In this document: positions 63,437 to 64,000 of the stretch, one piece after another
Numbering within the stretch: position 1 is the stretch's first letter
How the letters are laid out: every line of letters starts with the position of its first letter
Translations under genes and position numbers: made by a program
From: Polaromonas sp.
GTDB lineage: Bacteria > Pseudomonadota > Gammaproteobacteria > Burkholderiales > Burkholderiaceae_C
DNA: 64,000 nucleotides
NCBI GenBank assembly: GCA_021737975.1
Contig: JAIPCZ010000002.1
Location: 102,508 to 166,507, forward strand
Direction of reading: 5' to 3'
The notes under the pieces: generated by a model
What the model was told of the DNA's origin: nothing
Databases searched by the model: none
Seen by the model: the letters and a program-made list of their open reading frames with translations, nothing else

Positions 63437-64000
63437 ACTGACGGATGATGCCCAGCGCGTCGGTGAGCTGGTCCCGGTCCAGGGTGCCCAGGCTGCCGAG
63501 CTCGACCAGGTTGCTGATGTTTTGCCCGAGCGCGCGTTGGCGCAGGTTGTTGCGCAGCTTGAGCGTCATGAGCATGCGCAAGGTCTCGATCAGGTCGCGC
63601 ACCAGCGCGGCGGGCAGGATCTGGAGGTTGGCCAGCGCCTGAAGGCGCTCCACCGTGCCCAGCGCGTCCAGGCGGTATTCCAGCGCCAGGGCCCGCGCGC
63701 CGTGCACGATCGGGAAGGTGCCGATCTTCTTCAGGTCAAAAGTCTCCGATTCGCGGCTGCCCAGCAGGGGCAGGCGGGTCCACCAGCCGCTGGCAGGCTC
63801 CGGGAACTGGTCGATGGCGCCGGCCATGCGGCCGAGGAAGGTGTCGCTGCCAATGGCGCGGTTCAGCGCGAATTCGCGTGCGTTCAGCAGCAGCGTGGCA
63901 TCACCGGCGACGGCGCGGGCGTCCAAGAAAATGGCCAGGTGCATCTTGCCCTCGGGGTTGTCGGCATACAGCCACTGGACCATGGTTTGCCGAAATGACC
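63396..64000 (-). CDS. DUF294-type nucleotidyltransferase/CBS protein, C-terminal part (cut by the window)
   Basis: The open frame continues past the right edge, so the N-terminus is missing. The visible ~200 residues (QWLYADNPEGKMHLAIFLDA, DTFLGRMAGAID, FPIVHGARALALEYRLDA) match the putative nucleotidyltransferase substrate-binding domain that ends DUF294/CBS-domain signalling proteins. The complete protein would be about 600 residues with cyclic-nucleotide and CBS domains. Its 3' end overlaps the deacetylase gene. Confidence 0.78.
   Translation of the reverse strand, partial: SFRQTMVQWLYADNPEGKMHLAIFLDARAVAGDATLLLNAREFALNRAIGSDTFLGRMAGAIDQFPEPASGWWTRLPLLGSRESETFDLKKIGTFPIVHGARALALEYRLDALGTVERLQALANLQILPAALVRDLIETLRMLMTLKLRNNLRQRALGQNISNLVELGSLGTLDRDQLTDALGIIRQFKQFLRLHYRLET

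Overview
The window reads as one stretch of chromosome from a betaproteobacterium, most likely family Comamonadaceae (Rhodoferax/Polaromonas-like). The basis is high GC, tightly packed genes, the Burkholderiales character of most proteins, a class A RNase P RNA, type IV pilin with a PglL-type ligase, and the order phoH-ybeY ... ruvC. This placement is inferred from gene content and sequence feel, not from a search. No rRNA, tRNA, intact insertion sequence, prophage or CRISPR array was seen.

Layout. 0-13 kb: universal stress protein, sugar nucleotidyltransferase, a beta-alanine degradation module (LysR regulator, beta-alanine:pyruvate transaminase, malonate/methylmalonate-semialdehyde dehydrogenase), alanine dehydrogenase, the ABC-F ATPase Uup, a MarR regulator, a DapB-like reductase and a ClC chloride channel. 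12.4-16.5 kb: a possible small RNA, flavin reductase, HemG, two YceI proteins with cytochrome b561, and a DODA-type dioxygenase. 16.5-20 kb: glutarate/glutaryl-CoA module (CoA-transferase, glutaryl-CoA dehydrogenase, LysR regulator). 20-29 kb is the most disturbed part: a dead vapBC-like toxin-antitoxin pair, class V aminotransferase, HtpX, LysE-type exporter, FAD oxidoreductase, a large inverted repeat, a DUF4143 ATPase, a wrecked cysK, RNase P RNA, a cysteine-free Rrf2 regulator and an NhaR-type regulator.

29-35 kb: pseudouridine-synthase-like protein without the usual catalytic Asp, MtfA peptidase, a Nudix plus metallo-beta-lactamase fusion carrying two in-frame REP-like repeats, and a sigma-54-driven pilA followed by a lower-GC pilin glycosyltransferase gene. 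35-43.6 kb: a nine-gene minus-strand run phoH-ybeY-rnb-tonB-like-aroE-mtgA-plsC-like-cdsA-like-ruvC, mostly with 4-base overlaps. 43.6-52 kb: ruvA, then a complete branched-chain amino-acid-type ABC transporter (SBP, LivH, LivM, LivG, LivF) and an alpha/beta hydrolase, then ruvB and an M20 amidohydrolase. 52-57 kb: CoA-transferase, haloacid dehalogenase-like protein, malate synthase G, GNAT acetyltransferase. 57.5-64 kb: a translationally coupled trio (CWC Cys-rich protein, small membrane protein, SelD), facing an operon of CDP-alcohol phosphatidyltransferase, DUF3047 and a SelD-associated-type FAD oxidoreductase; then a DUF2059 protein, an acetylpolyamine amidohydrolase and a DUF294-type protein cut by the window edge.

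Most of the window is ordinary core metabolism. The points most worth following are the REP-like repeat family inserted in frame in a gene, the selenium-linked gene cluster, proteins that keep a fold but lose key residues (Rrf2, pseudouridine synthase, CdsA-like), the possible small RNA near 12.4 kb and the graveyard around 20-27 kb. Nothing here is clearly a new defence or mobile system.
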